Assembly (NCBI GenBank): GCA_036023115.1 | Contig: JAYKKT010000080.1 | Coordinates: forward strand, 12,261,001-12,325,000 | Reading direction: 5' to 3' | Length of the DNA stretch: 64,000 nt | From: Brasenia schreberi | Lineage: Eukaryota; Streptophyta; Magnoliopsida; Nymphaeales; Cabombaceae | Part shown: positions 23,071 to 35,370 of the stretch, piece by piece | Numbering within the stretch: the stretch's first letter is position 1 | Layout of the letters: each line of letters starts with the position of its first letter | The notes under the pieces: model-generated | Database searches by the model: none | What the model saw: only the letters and a program-made list of their open reading frames with translations | What the model was told of the DNA's origin: nothing | Program-made: the position numbers and the translations under genes

Positions 23071-23273
23071 CATTGGGGCGTCCCCGCCTAGCGATGTGCT
23101 GCAGAGCCTGAATCCAGTAATAAGTAAGCAAGGGCCACTACGTTTTCACTCGAATGTAGTGAATCAATTGCAGAGAGGGTTCCCACATCATGGACGGGTA
23201 TGGGTAAAGAAGTTAGTTCTGCTACGTTGCCGCCCGAATGTAGTGAAAAATTTTCAGAGAGGGTCTCCGCATT

Positions 23274-23941
23274 TTGATTATGGACGGATGCGAGGGGGTA
23301 AGGAAACTAGTCCTAGATAATAAGATTCGTATTGGTTCTTGGAATATCGGAACATTATCTAGTAAGCTAATGGAGGTGGTAGATACTATGATTCGGAGAA
23401 AGATTCATATTCTATGTTTACAAGAGACAAAATGGGTTGGAGAAAAAGCAAAGGAGATAGAGGATACATGTTTTAAATTATGGTACTCAAGTAAAGAAAA
23501 GGCTCGAAACAGAGTTGGTATTATCATAAATAAAGTTGCAAAGGATAGTGTAGTAGATATACAACAATATGGTGACCGAATCATGACGTTGAAATTAGTG
23601 TTAGGAGCAGAGGTTTTGAATATAGTTTGTGCTTATGCACCCCAAGTAGGACTAAAAGATAGTATAAAGACAGCTTTTTGGGAAGAGTTGGATAAGGCGA
23701 TTCAAAGGATTCCACAAAGGGAGATGATTTGTTTAGGAGGAGACTTAATGGACATGTTGGTAAAGAGGCATTAGGATATCAAGAGATTCATGGAAACTTT
23801 GGTTTTGGGGATATAAATGAGGAAGGTAGGGAGATTTTAAATTTTGCTATGACATTTGATCTCTTTATAGTCAATACAATCTTCAAAAAACGAGATGAAC
23901 ATTTAATTACTTATAAGAGTGGCTTATCACAAACAAATTGA
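23274..23941 (+). pseudogene. LINE3 endonuclease domain
   Basis: Apurinic-type endonuclease that nicks target DNA for reverse transcription. The first frame (23274-23774) carries IRIGSWNIGTLSSK, LCLQETKWVGEKAKEIE, VGIIINKVAKD, IVCAYAPQVGL and EMICLGGDL. A 1-nt change near 23745 moves the reading to 23729-23941, with GHVGKEALGYQ and LNFAMTFDLFIVNTIFKK. Catalytic-type residues in WNIGT, QETKW and GGDLN are visible. Confidence 0.85.
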
Positions 23942-24017
23942 TTACTTTATTTGTAGAAAAAAGATAGAGCTTGTTGTAAAGATTGCAAGGTAATTGCAGG
24001 AGAAAGCTTAACCACCC

Positions 24018-25400
24018 AAAAGGGAGGTGTACCAGTACAAAAAGAAGCTTGGTTGAGGAGTGAAGTAGTGCAAAATAAAATCAAGGCAAAGAGGGCATGT
24101 TACGAATTACATTATGCTAAGAAAAGTATTAAAATTTTAGAGGTTTATAAGAAAGCAAAGAAGGAAGCAAAAAAATGCGGTAAGTGAAACAAAAGTTAAA
24201 ATTTGGGAGGATTTATATAAAAAAACTCAACTCAAAAGAGGGTGAAAGAGATATTTTTAGGATAGTTACGGCTAGATATAAGAAAACTAAAGATCTTAAT
24301 TGTGTTAGATGCATGAAAGACGAGGATGAAAAAATTGTGGCAAATGATGATATAAGAAATAGATGGAAAAACTATTTTTATAAGCTTTTTAATGAAAATA
24401 AAGATGTTAGTATTAGCTTAAAAGAGTTAGCCAAATTAGAAAAGTATATAAACCACAATTTCTACCCACTTATTCAAAAGAATGAAGTTAAATAGGCTCT
24501 GAAACATATGAAAGGTGGTAAATCGGTAGGACCTGACAATATTCCTATAGAAGTTTGGAAAATACTAGGAGAAATAGGAATCACTTTGCTCACAAGACTA
24601 TTTAATGAAATATGGAAAAACCAAAAGATGCCCGAGGAATAGAGAGCAAGTACACTTATACCCATATATAAGAACAAGGGAGACATTCAAAATTGTGCGA
24701 ATTATCGATGTATCAAGTTAATGAGCCATACTATGAAATTGTGAGAAAGAATTATCAAACGTAGGTTAAGACAAGTATCAAGTACAACAGAGAACCAATT
24801 TGGATTCATGCCAGGCAGATCTACTATTGAAGCGATTCACCTTTTGAGACGTCTTATGGAACATTTTAGAGCAAAAATGAAAGACCTTCATATGATATTT
24901 ATTGATCTAGAAAAAACTTATGATAGGGTACTGAGAGAGGTTCTTTGGAAAACTTTGAAAAAAAGAGGTATCCCATTGACATATATTAACTTTATAAGAG
25001 ACATGTATGATGGTGCAAAAACATGTGTGAGGACTCATGAAGAAACGACAGACTTCTTTGAAGTTAATATTGGGTTACATCAAGGATCAATTTTAAGTCC
25101 ATACTTATTTCTATTGGTGATGGATGAGTTAACAAAACATATTTAAGATGAAGTACCTTGGTATATGTTATTTGCGGATGACATTGTATTAGTGGAGGAG
25201 TCTAAGGAAAAAGTTAATAGAAAATAGGAACTATGGAAAGAAACTTTAGAAAGCAAAGGCCTCCGACTTAGTAGAACAAAGACAGAATATATGGAATGTA
25301 AGTTTGATCATTTGGTTACCTCAGAGGACATAGAAATTAAAATTGGCACACATTGCATCCCCAAAAGGAAAGTTTTAAATACCTAGGGTCACTTTTTTAG
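24018..25400 (+). pseudogene. LINE3 linker and reverse transcriptase, decayed
   Basis: Same blocks as LINE2: [69 protein letters not shown] and [12 protein letters not shown], broken by stops at about 24493, 24641, 24743 and 25144. About 190 bp present in LINE2 (roughly 15364-15590) is missing at 24018, between CCACCCAA and AGGGAGG. Confidence 0.85.
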
Positions 25401-25594
25401 ATTGATGGAAGAATTGATGGAGATGTTACGCATATAATTAATGCTGATTGGTTAAAATGGAGAGGAGCATCAGGTATTCTTTGTGATAAGAAGATACCAT
25501 TAAAGTTAAAAGGTAAATATTATAGAGCAGCAATTAGGCCTGCCATGTTTTATGGTTCTAAGTGTTGGGCAGTTAATCATCATGTACAAAAAAG

Positions 25595-25981
25595 ATGTCT
25601 ATGACAGAAATGAAGATGTTGAGATGGATGAGTGGTCATAGAAGAAAAGACCGTATACATAATGAGGTTGTTAGAATCAAATTAGAAGTGACACCAATAG
25701 AGGATAAAATGAGAGAATATCAATTAAGATGGTTTGGACATATAAAAAGAAGATCAAAAGAAGAACCTATAAGAAGGTTAGAAAAACTAAATTTGGAAAG
25801 TATTAAAAGAGGTAGAGGACGACCATAAAAGTGTTAGAAAGAAACAATAAAGAATGATCTAGTTTATTGTGAGTTAACTGCAAAGATGGCACACGATAGG
25901 GATCTCAGGAAACAAAGAATCCATGTATCCGACCCCGTCTAGTATGGGAAAAGGCTTAGTTGTTGTTATTGTTGTTTGTTG
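25595..25981 (+). pseudogene. LINE3 C-terminal domain and 3' tail
   Basis: Contains EMKMLRWMSGHRRKDRI, LRWFGHIKRRSKEEPIRRLE and RGRGRP, then a stop where LINE2 reads on. The 3' UTR ends GGGAAAAGGCTTAGTTGTTG with a short TTG-rich tail before the target-site duplication. Confidence 0.85.
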
Positions 25982-26310
25982 TATTGACTATAAAGAGATC
26001 AAATGCCATAACAAAATTTAAAATCTCCCAACCTTCCTAATTTATATCCCCAAAACCAAAGTTTCTATGAATACCTTGATATCCTAATGCCTCTTTACCG
26101 ACATGTTCATTTAAGTCTCCTCCTAAACAAATCATCTCACTTTGTAGAATCTCACTTTTTGGAATCCTTTGAATCACCTTATCTAACTCTTCTCAAAAAG
26201 TTGACTTTATACTATCTTCTAGGCCTACTTGGGGTGCGTAAGCACAAACTGTTTAAGAATATGCATATTTAGTGTTCTTAGTGTTAGTGAGAAAGAAAGG
26301 GGGGGCTATA

Positions 26311-26971
26311 TAGTAATTATAGATTTGAGAATGCATGGGTGGAATTTGATGAAGTGGAGTTAAAGCACACATAAAAGATACTTTGGGGTGTACCAGGAAG
26401 ATCCAATGCAATTAATATTGCTGAAAGATTAGGGCTACCTCCTTCCCTCTTAGATAATGCTTGGAACATATATGGATTAGCTAGTGCAGAAATCAACAAG
26501 GTCATAATTGATTTAGAAAGATTCAAACAAGAGTTCCAACATCATGTGAATGATGCCCAACAAAAATTGAGGCTTACAATAAAGATTCACGGCATGCTGC
26601 TAGAAGCGAATCAAAAGATAAATGAGCAAAGGGTGATTCAGAGGTTCAGAAACTACTACTACTACTACAACTACAACTAAGCCTTTTCCCATACTAGATG
26701 GGGTCAGCTACATGGATTCTTTTCTTTTCTTTTTTGTAGAATCCATGTTAAGTCCGACAAAGTTTTACGCTGGCTGTCGGAAGCCTAACACAACCCTCCT
26801 CCTTTTTCCGGGCTTGGGACCGGCCATGAAAGGGTGATTCCTTACATAGGCGGAGTTATTCAGAGGTTCAGAAAGATGCAAGAAATTTCTGAAGCTGTAG
26901 GGCGGGCACGATCTACTTTACAGAGTAAACTGCAGCAATTTCAGAGATCTAAAGTTAGCATTGAGACCTAA
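26311..26971 (+). pseudogene. Captured MUTS2-like fragment, C-terminal side of ATPase and coiled coil
   Basis: Reading: RFENAWVEFDEVELKHT, stop, KILWGVPGRSNAINIAERLG, then LDNAWNIYGLASAEINKVII, ERFKQEFQHHVNDAQQKL and, after the nested short element, RFRKMQEISEAVGRARS and LQSKLQQF. This matches the part of plant MutS2 proteins after the Walker B region and into the coiled-coil clamp. The sequence lacks introns, so it was probably taken from a spliced transcript. The single stop sits where the family reads KPTYKILWG. Confidence 0.8.
26653..26857 (-). mobile_element. Short LINE-derived element (5' UTR + 3' tail), 205 bp
   Basis: Minus-strand unit of the same type as 5567-5774. On the minus strand it starts AACTCCGCCTATGTAAGG, passes GGAGGAGGGTTGTGTTAGGC, and ends GGGAAAAGGCTTAGTTG with a TAG-rich tail. 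The 17-bp duplication ATTCAGAGGTTCAGAAA at 26636-26652 and 26858-26874 is perfect. It split the captured MUTS2-like fragment after capture. Confidence 0.9.
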
Positions 26972-26979
26972 AATTGCAG

Positions 26980-27160
26980 CTTGCTGAGTTGGAAGGCTCT
27001 CATCCTGTCCCGGTTGATGTTATTGTGGGTAGCGACACAAAGGTTCTTGTCATAACAGGCCCTAATACAAGAGGGAAAACCATTAGTTTGAACATAGATG
27101 GTCATGCTGCTGCATTTGGAGATGATATTGCTATTGAAAGCCTTGCTACGACTATGGTAT
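26980..27160 (+). pseudogene. Captured MUTS2-like fragment with altered Walker A
   Basis: Encodes LAELEGSHPVPVDVIVGSDT, KVLVITGPNTRGKTISL and a short tail. MutS2 proteins read GPNTGGKT here, so the second glycine is now arginine. In the parent protein this block comes before the RFENACVEFDE block; here it comes after, so the captured pieces are out of order. Confidence 0.75.
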
Positions 27161-27757
27161 GATGTGAAAGCTGCTTGCTTGATGAAGCATTAGTTGCAGA
27201 CTAATGATGATGTTCTGTCGAAAACAAAGCTTGTGTGGAAAAGCGTGTGAGCACATGAATGATGCATATGAAGTGTTTGATGAAATGTTCAAGAGAGAAG
27301 TGTACCTGCATATGAAGTGTTTGATGAAATGCTCAAGAAGAGATGATTAACATGAACATCATGTGTTTGAGGAAATGTTTAAGAGAGCTGAAAAAAATTC
27401 ATGAAAAGAGTACAGAAGATTAGTACGTATTGCAGAAGAGTGAGAGTGGATGGATTGTCATACTAATGAGTTACGAAAGAAAGAGAGATAGCCATGTGTG
27501 GGCGCCAAAGTAGAGTTGTGGGCAGATTGGATGAAATGTCTCTAATCTGTCAATTCTTGTGAAGATTGCAGTCATGAGGACTGTTAAAATGTGTTTTGCA
27601 GCTAGAGATGCTGCTTAAGATGATCAGCTAGGAAGGCTGAGTTGAAGATGTTGCAGCCAAAGGAAGCTGTTGAATATTGGATCAGTCATGAAGATAGATG
27701 AAGCTTTTTTTTGGCAAGTTTGGAGTTTGAAGTATCTCACTCCCAACTTCAGGGGGG
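27161..27757 (+). other. Family B shared internal non-coding tract (B1 copy)
   Basis: Shared with B3 (for example GGGCAGATTGGATGAAATGT and GGCAAGTTTGGAGTTTGAAG) and, reversed, with B2. It includes near-repeats of AAGTGTTTGATGAAATG at 27265-27370 and GCAGTCATGAGGACTG-type small inverted repeats. No open frame. It leads into the polypurine tract. Confidence 0.7.
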
Positions 27758-28004
27758 TGTTGAAGAATATGCATATTTAGTGTTCTTAGTGTTAGTTTTG
27801 TAATTTCTATTTTACAGCTCATTATATAAGGGCTAATAGGTTGTATTAGGGTTAAGAGGTTTTGAGTAAGAAAGAGAGAGAAAGAGGGGGCCGGCCTCCA
27901 TTGGAGGTCTGCCCCTTCCTTCGATCTCTCATGTTTCCTCTTTAATGTTATTAATATTTCTTGTTTAATCTTTCGCTATGCATCTCCCGAATCTCTACAC
28001 AAAC

Positions 28005-28660
28005 TATATTCAAAACCTCTACTCCTAACACTAATTTCAATGTCATAACCTCTACTCCTAACACTAATTTCAATGTCATGGTTCGGTCACCATATCGTTG
28101 TATGTCTACTACACTATCCTTTGCATCTTTATTTATGATAATACCAACTCCGTTTCAAGCCTTTTCCTTACCTAAGTACCATAATTTAAAACCTGTATCC
28201 TCTATCTCCTTTGCTTTTTCTCCCTACTTTGTCTCTTGTAAACATAAAATATGAATCTTTCTCCGAATCATAGTATCTACCACCTCCATTAGCTTACTGG
28301 ATAATGTTCCGATATTCCAAGAACCAATACGAATCTTATTATCTAGTACTATCTTTCTTACCCCCGCATCCGTCCATATTTAAAATGTGGAGACCCTCTT
28401 TGTAAATTATTCACTACATTCGGGCGGCAATGTAGCGGGATTAACTTTTTTATTCACACCTGTCGATGATGTGGGAACCCTCTTTGAAATTGATTCACTA
28501 CATCCAAACGAAAATGTAGTGGCCCTTGCTTACTTATCACTGCATTCAGGCTCTACAATGCGTCGCTAGGTAGAGATTCCCCAAAATAATACTCATAATT
28601 TGTGTAATCCATGGTATAAAAATCCGATACAGTTTTACGTTGGTTGTCAGTTTTCTAAAA
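28005..28660 (-). pseudogene. Outer LINE endonuclease start and 5' UTR
   Basis: Minus-strand reading resumes the LINE after B1: IVCAYAP-side sequence, LCLQETK-side sequence, then a 5' UTR with GGGCCACTACATTTTCG-type blocks, the CCTAGCGACG block, and AAAACTGTATCGG as in the short elements. The last feature proves that the short elements' left half is genuine LINE 5' UTR. Confidence 0.75.
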
Positions 28661-31050
28661 ATTTCAACCTTTGTATGTCCCTGTTTGGAGTAGAGTATCC
28701 CAAGTCTTAGAGTAGATTTTAAATATCACAATATTTTACACACAGCTTCCATGTGATATCTTGTTGATTGATGCATAAATATGCTTACCATGCCAACTTC
28801 ATATGTTATGTCAGGATGTGTAATGGTCAAATAAATGAGCTTTCCAGCTAGTCGTTGACACCTCCCCACATCCTTAAACATTTTAATTTTCTTAGCATCC
28901 AACTTGTGATTTACCTCCATTGGAATATCATTGGGCTTACAATCAATCATATTTTGAAATAGTATCTTTCAATAAGTCAAGAGTATACTTCATTTGAATT
29001 AGAAATATACATGCCTTGGGATAGTAGTACTTCAATTCCCCATAAGTAATGGAGTTCTCCAAGGTCCTTCTCGAACACCTGATGTAGTTGACTTTTAAGT
29101 CTATGCCATCTCTTCTTGATCATATCTTGTGAGTATTATGTCATCAACATATAAGAATAGAGATTCCTTTACCTTGCTTTATGAATAGGGTATGATCACT
29201 CAAACATTTGGTGTACCCAAGTTGTATCACTCCTTCACTAAATCTTTCAAAGCCCGTAGAGATTGTTTTAGCCCATATAGTCTTCTTCAATCAACACACT
29301 TTTTGTTGATCTTCTCCATAGTTTATTCCTGATCGTAGGTCCATATAGATTTCCTCGTTCAGATTGTCTTGCAAAAATGCATTCTTTACATCTAATTATG
29401 ATATATCCCAATCTTTATTTGTTGCTAAGCTTATAATGATATGAATAGTGGTGAGTTTTGCTACTGGTGCAAAAGTCTCACTATAGTTAATCCCATATGA
29501 TTGACTATATTCCTTGGCTACCAATGTAGCTTTATACCTCTCTATGTTCCCATCTGCCTTGTGTATGCTCACTTATAACCAACTGATTTTCTGTCTGATA
29601 GAAGATCTACCAACTCCCATGTTCCATTCCTTTATAAAGTTGATAATTTCTCATTCATACCTTCCCACCACTTAGGACTGCATTCACAAGAATAGGTTCC
29701 ACATTTGCATTTAAGATAAAATTCTTATAGTTAGATACATTCTTTTTTCTTTTCTCATAGCAACGTGAGGTTCCAAGACCTCTATGGTTGGATCTTAAGT
29801 TAGATTGGAGTCTTGAGACATGGTTATTTTCTCTTGGAGACAATATATTTTTGGTTCCTCGATGATACACATTCCATTCCCTTTTCTCATGTGTTTTTGT
29901 TTATGAAATATCTTTTTGTACTCCTGTTTTTTCACTTGGGTCCGCCTGGTCTTTCTAATTATAGTTTGGAACAAGAGGTAATATTGCATGTTCTTGAGTT
30001 GAAGTAGACTCTAGATCTGACTCCCCCTTTTTTCCATAATAGGGTTAAAGTTTAAGGAATGAGACATATAGAGATACATAGGTCTTTCGGGTTATGGGAT
30101 CATAACATTTGTAATCCTTTTGCATTGGAGAGTAACCAATAAAGATGCACTTGATTGCATGGGGATCAAGTTTGTTTCTATGGTGATTATGAACATGAAC
30201 AAATGCAGTACATCCAAATACACAAGGTTGTACAAGAATTAGTTTTTTTTCAGGCAAAAGTAACTGCATAGGAGATTTTTCATTCAACAATTTGGTAGGC
30301 AATCTATTTGTCAGGAAGATAGAGGTACGAACAACTTCCTCCCAAAATGATTTGGGGGTATTAGCTCTAATAAGTAGGGTCCGATCTATCTCAAGGATGT
30401 GTCTATTTTTCTTTCAACAACTCCATTATGTTATGGTGTATATGGACATGTAGTTTGGTGTATAATTCCATGACCTTGAAGGTAGCTACCCAATGTTTGA
30501 GAAATGTATTTTCCTCTATTATCTGAACGAAGCTTTTTGATAGTTATATGGGATTATGTCCCAATAAATTTATAAAACAACGTGAATTTGTGTGAGACCT
30601 CACTCTTGGATTTCAAAATGTATACACAAGTAAACCTTGTATAATCATCAATAAAAATCACAAAATAATGATACCCAGTAAGGGCAGAGCAAGGGCTTGG
30701 ACCCCATTCACAAGTGCCGCAACTAACCTATATCCTCTTTGCATATTGGGATGGATGGTGCCACATGTGTCTTTTGTATATGACTCCTTCAGAACGTAGA
30801 GTGTCTCATGTAAGTTACCATGTCCAAAGGTCCTCTCCTTCTTCGTATCCTAAAAGATACATCTAGAGGAGGAGAAAGGAGAAAGAAGAAAGTTATTGTA
30901 CAATTCATATCTTTGATAAGGAGCTCATAGATAACAACTTTATAAGAAAACTGGATATATAATAATAATATACAGAATACAATACTCCCAGACTTGCTAT
31001 AATACTTTCTTTTCATATCATATCTTTAGTGAAAAAACTCTATATTTTCT
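28661..31050 (-). pseudogene. Copia E RT, integrase and pre-integrase region, decayed
   Basis: Minus-strand pieces in order: GRCQRLAGKLIYLTITHPDI (28726-28950), RT remnants around 29100-29560, VFGCTAFVHVHNHHRNKLDP and KCYDPITRKTYVS (30045-30302), integrase core remnants (30310-30700) and a pre-integrase remnant (30720-30850). Many stops. The protease-side sequence ends at about 31050 without an LTR. Confidence 0.8.
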
Positions 31051-32189
<1,139 letters not shown>

Positions 32190-32244
32190 TAGACTTTATG
32201 TTGTACAAATTAACTTAGATAAGAGTTAGTAATTTGATTCCCAG

Positions 32245-32340
32245 GTTATTCCCTTCACTGCAGCTGTGATTGTTACAACTCCCCAAAAGCTATCTTTTAT
32301 AGATGTTGCCAAAGGAGTTCGTATGTTTTCTAAGCTTAAG
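32245..32340 (+). CDS. HCF101: HCF101 exon 8
   Basis: 96 nt encoding VIPFTAAVIVTTPQKLSFID and VAKGVRMFSKLK. Phase 0, acceptor CCCAG, donor AAG|GTATGG. The family usually has KLAFID where this copy has KLSFID. Confidence 0.9.
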
Positions 32341-32571
32341 GTATGGTCTGCCATCTTAAGTTTTCTAGTGGCACTTGTATTGGAATATTTCTACTAAAGC
32401 TGTAAAAGTTATGCTTCCCAAACCATCATCAACTTCGGGACTGTGTGTTGAGCTTTAAGTGGCACATAAAAACATTTTTTAGGACTTCCATTAAGTATCA
32501 AACCAATTATAAGATGAGTGATGTTGCACGGTATAGCTGAGTTGTTGCATAGCAGAGCTGAGTGGTTGCTC

Positions 32572-32649
32572 TATATATACATACATATACATATACATAT
32601 ACATATATAGATACATATACATATATGCATACATATACATATATATACA

Positions 32650-32687
<38 letters not shown>

Positions 32688-32762
32688 TGTCTGTGTATGT
32701 TGTGTGCATGTACGTGCACATGCATATGCATGCGTGCTTACATGCATGTGGGATGTTTGCAT
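32572..32762. repeat. TATACA/TGCATG microsatellite
   Basis: Alternating purine-pyrimidine repeat of ATACAT and ATAT units that grades into TGTGCATG words. It abuts the left end of LTR element C. Confidence 0.9.
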
Positions 32763-33099
32763 GTATAGGTTTGGATCAGATCCATTCAGATTTGTTCCAA
32801 TCCAACATGTCCTTTTAATTATATTTCTTTAGGGGTAGTTTCATCTTTTAAGTTATAAAATCTTTATATATGTGCTGCAATATTATTAGAAACCCTAATG
32901 AAAAATAAGAAAAAGGCGGCAGCCTCCAACCGTTCTTATATGGTTGATTATGGCATTTTTAAGATAGAAGCCGACCAAAGGTGCTGAAATTAGAAAGTAG
33001 AAGCTGACCAACGGTGAGATAGAAGTCGCCACTGGTTAGGCATTTGCTCCCAAGTTACAAACGAAATGCAGTCTCAAGGAATTAGCTTAACTTGAGTGA

Positions 33100-34180
33100 A
33101 GGAAGATGGAGTGTGAGGTAAAACTCTTTAAGCCGTCCACATCACTTCTCCTTATTAGAAAAAATAGAAGTTTTTTAGATTACTAATGTTAAACTTGACA
33201 GAAGGATTTAGCTTGAATGGATAAGATCTATTGAGTTACTTCTAGCTAGAGGAAGATGGAGTATCTTACAAGCGAACGACACCTTGATAATAGTAATTCC
33301 ATCTACTTAAAATGGAGAAAACATAACGCATTGGTATCGTCATGGTTGCTTCAATCAATGATTTTGTCAATAGGAAGAACATTTATATATTTAGGATTAA
33401 CCAAAAAATTTGGAAGACGCTTTCTAAAGCTTATTTGAAGAGGAAAAATACTCCAAAGGAATATGAGCTACAATAACAACAACAACAACTAAACCTTTTC
33501 CCATACGGGGTCGGCTACATGGATTCTTTGTTTCCCAAAGGAATATGAGATACTGGAGAAAATATAAAAGTGCCAGCAAGAAAGTCGGATAATAAGTGAG
33601 TATTATGCTGAATTGGGTGGCTTATGGGACAAACTACAATTCTTCACTCATCAAATGTGTCGCATGTTCAAAAGAAAGGAATGAAGAAGTAGAAAAGCGT
33701 AAAGTGTTTGATCTTTTATGAGACTATCTTCAAATTATGAGGCATTAAAGGTCAATATCCTCGAAAGAGAAGCATTATTTCATTAAGTATAACCTACTCA
33801 TTACTTCTCGGATAGGAAAATGGAAGAGGACTTGAAAAAAAAGACAAGATAAATATAGAAAAGACTGCATTTTTGAGAAGAAATCAGAACCTGTAAAGCA
33901 GAGGATATAGTAACCAAGGTAGAGGTCAATTCAGTGTGGAGAAAGATAGCTTGAAAAATTTTCATTGCGGTAAGAATCGTCACAAGAAGGAATGATGCTT
34001 CGATTTAATTGGTAAGCCTATACTATTAAGAATAAGACATTATATCAATAACTTGGAAAAATCATTAGAGGGACCCATACATAACAGAGTTGATGAAGCG
34101 CATAGAAGGTTTACAATCACGGCTTGGAGAACAAATATCCACTTTAGAGTTCCAAGCTATGGTGGCTCATGTTTCATTTA
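33100..34180 (+). pseudogene. Element C gag, decayed
   Basis: Pieces include YLKWRKHNALVSSWLLQSM (near 33300), RKVFDLL and NYEALKVNILERE (33690-33770) and a zinc knuckle HCGKNRHKKE, stop, CF (near 33965-34000). The CX2CX4HX4C spacing is still visible. Disrupted by stops and by the LINE tail at 33472-33534. Confidence 0.7.
33472..33534 (-). mobile_element. 63-bp LINE 3' tail insertion
   Basis: In plus view AATAACAACAACAACAACTA, then AACCTTTTCCC and the GGGTCGGCTACATGGATTC block: the reversed RTE LINE 3' end only. Flanks CCAAAGGAATATGAGCTAC (33453-33471) and CCAAAGGAATATGAGATAC (33535-33553) match at 18 of 19. An extreme 5' truncation that still generated a full target-site duplication. Confidence 0.85.
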
Positions 34181-34189
34181 TGGTGACTG

Positions 34190-34972
34190 GTAATCCTATC
34201 TTTTCTTTTTCTAGAATTGGGTTGTAGACTCTAGAGTCTCAGGGACTATGATTGTTTTTCTCACTATCAATTTCTTCGTAACAGTGAACCCATTAGAAAA
34301 TGAAGTGTGAAAACCACCTTTTTCAAGTTAACTTCTCTCCTTCATGTTCCTAGCTTCCCTATTAATTTGTTATGTGTAAGCTCTTTAACCAAAAAACTAA
34401 ATTGTTCTAGTTCTCCCCTTCTAGTTGTGTTTTCGAAGATTTGATGATCAAAAAGATCTTTGGGTATGGTAGCTTGAGAAAAGGGCTTTATATCCTTGAA
34501 GAATCTCAACCTATACCATCAACGAGCATATTCTCAACTGTGATGACTTAAGAAGAAGTCAAGTTTCTGGTAATAATCGATTGGCTTATTTGCTAGTATT
34601 GAAGATCAAAAATATAGTCTCAGGAATATTTCATGAACTCAATAATATAGTTCTCTAATGTGATGTATGCCGAAAAGCAAAATATGATAGTCTCCTTTCC
34701 ATTTAGCGAGTACGAGTGTGCTCCTTTTTACAGTCTATTATGATGTATGTGGTTGTTATCCTATTATTCAGTGATCATAAATATTTTGTTTCCTTCGTCG
34801 ATGATTATACTTGCTTTACTCTTGTTTATCTAATGAAATCTAAAGATGAGGCTTCTATAATCTTTCCTATGGTTCGTAAGTTTATGGATAATTCCATTTT
34901 TCTGTGAGAGTGCCCAAATAATCGTGGTGAACATATGTCATGTCAGTTAAGAGACTACTTTCACAAACATAG
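34190..34972 (+). pseudogene. Element C protease and integrase start, decayed
   Basis: NWVVDSRVSGTM near 34220 corresponds to the protease motif, with the catalytic DSG changed to DSR. Further on, DHKYFVSFVDDYTCFTLVYL and MKSKDEAS (34770-34850) begin the integrase core, and RDYFHKHSI at about 34950-34972 is the last recognisable piece before the next insertion. Confidence 0.75.
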
Positions 34973-34976
34973 TATT

Positions 34977-35370
34977 TGTAATGAAGATGATACTTCAACG
35001 TGTTGAATGAAGTAACGAATATCAATACACGTATACAACAATCATGAGTCTCCGAAGGATGACTATAAAAGGCCGTAGAAAAGGCTATAATAATAGCAAA
35101 TGCACTAACAATAGTAAATACACTCAAAAGAATATATATAAATTGGCCAAGAAGGCTTTATATTCATTATGTACAAGGTAAGTATTTATAGAGTGGAGAA
35201 GAGAGAAAAGAGAGAGTGGTAGTGGGTAGCCAACAACATTCACCTAATGGCTATTGAAACTAGCCATTGGGGCCCCCTTGGTGGCCCTAATGCTAGGCGA
35301 CCCTGGTGCGTGAGTGGCCTTGGTGCTTGATTACATGTATATACACTTTTATAATGAGAAAAATACAGTA
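34977..35370. mobile_element. Possible solo LTR or other insertion (left part)
   Basis: Sequence unrelated to element C begins TGTAATGAAGATG at 34977 exactly where the integrase stops. It contains, on the minus strand, CTATAAATAC that could be a TATA box. The part after Copia D (39615-39710) may be its other half. Ends not established; listed as tentative. Confidence 0.35.

Larger units (their letters stand above)
13645..25981 (+). mobile_element. LINE3, near full-length RTE-type LINE, split by Copia A
   Basis: Flanked by TATTGACTATAAAG at 13631-13644 and 25982-25995. The 5' UTR starts 13645 (AAACTCTGCCCATGTAAGGG), is cut at 13791 by Copia A and resumes at 23071. The order is then 5' UTR, endonuclease (from 23274), RT and 3' tail GTTGTTATTGTTG. 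The element proper is about 3.06 kb, close to the usual RTE length. It is damaged by stops and small deletions, including a missing block near 24018 in the linker between endonuclease and RT. Confidence 0.85.
26250..27999 (+). mobile_element. LTR element B1 carrying MUTS2-like gene pieces
   Basis: The 3' LTR is 27758-27999 (TGTTGAAGAATATG to ATCTCTACA). The left LTR is cut to about 57 bp (26250-26306) by an internal deletion. The flanking duplication CAAAC (26245-26249 and 28000-28004) shows insertion into the outer LINE endonuclease region. The polypurine tract CAGGGGGG precedes the 3' LTR. There is no gag, protease, RT or integrase. The inside consists of host gene fragments and a non-coding tract shared with B2 and B3. 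It must have been moved by another element's proteins. Confidence 0.85.
11296..28660 (-). mobile_element. Outer RTE-type LINE, minus strand, split by LINE3 and B1
   Basis: The 3' tail is at 11296. RT runs to 13644, then the element resumes at 25982 with the matching endonuclease region, is broken again by LTR element B1 (26250-27999) and ends in 5' UTR sequence at about 28660. The split at 13644/25982 carries the 14-bp duplication TATTGACTATAAAG made when LINE3 inserted. Family marks are an apurinic-type endonuclease, an RT with FADD-like box, and a 3' tail of GTT/TTG repeats. All frames are decayed. Confidence 0.8.
10557..31050 (-). mobile_element. Copia E, minus strand, outermost element of the nest
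   Basis: One LTR (10557-10822) and RNase H sequence to about 11290 lie on the left; RT, integrase and pre-integrase sequence from 28661 to about 31050 lie on the right. The coding sense continues across the gap: the right part ends GHTKVEIF and the left part resumes AGSKEDRKSTS, the normal neighbouring blocks of Copia RNase H. The outer LINE between them therefore jumped into this element. The 5' LTR and gag are absent at the right end. Confidence 0.75.

Noticed and set aside
32491..32768. Overlapping open frames in the TATACA microsatellite on both strands
   Set aside because: Low-complexity Tyr-Ile-Met repeats on both strands are an effect of the microsatellite.
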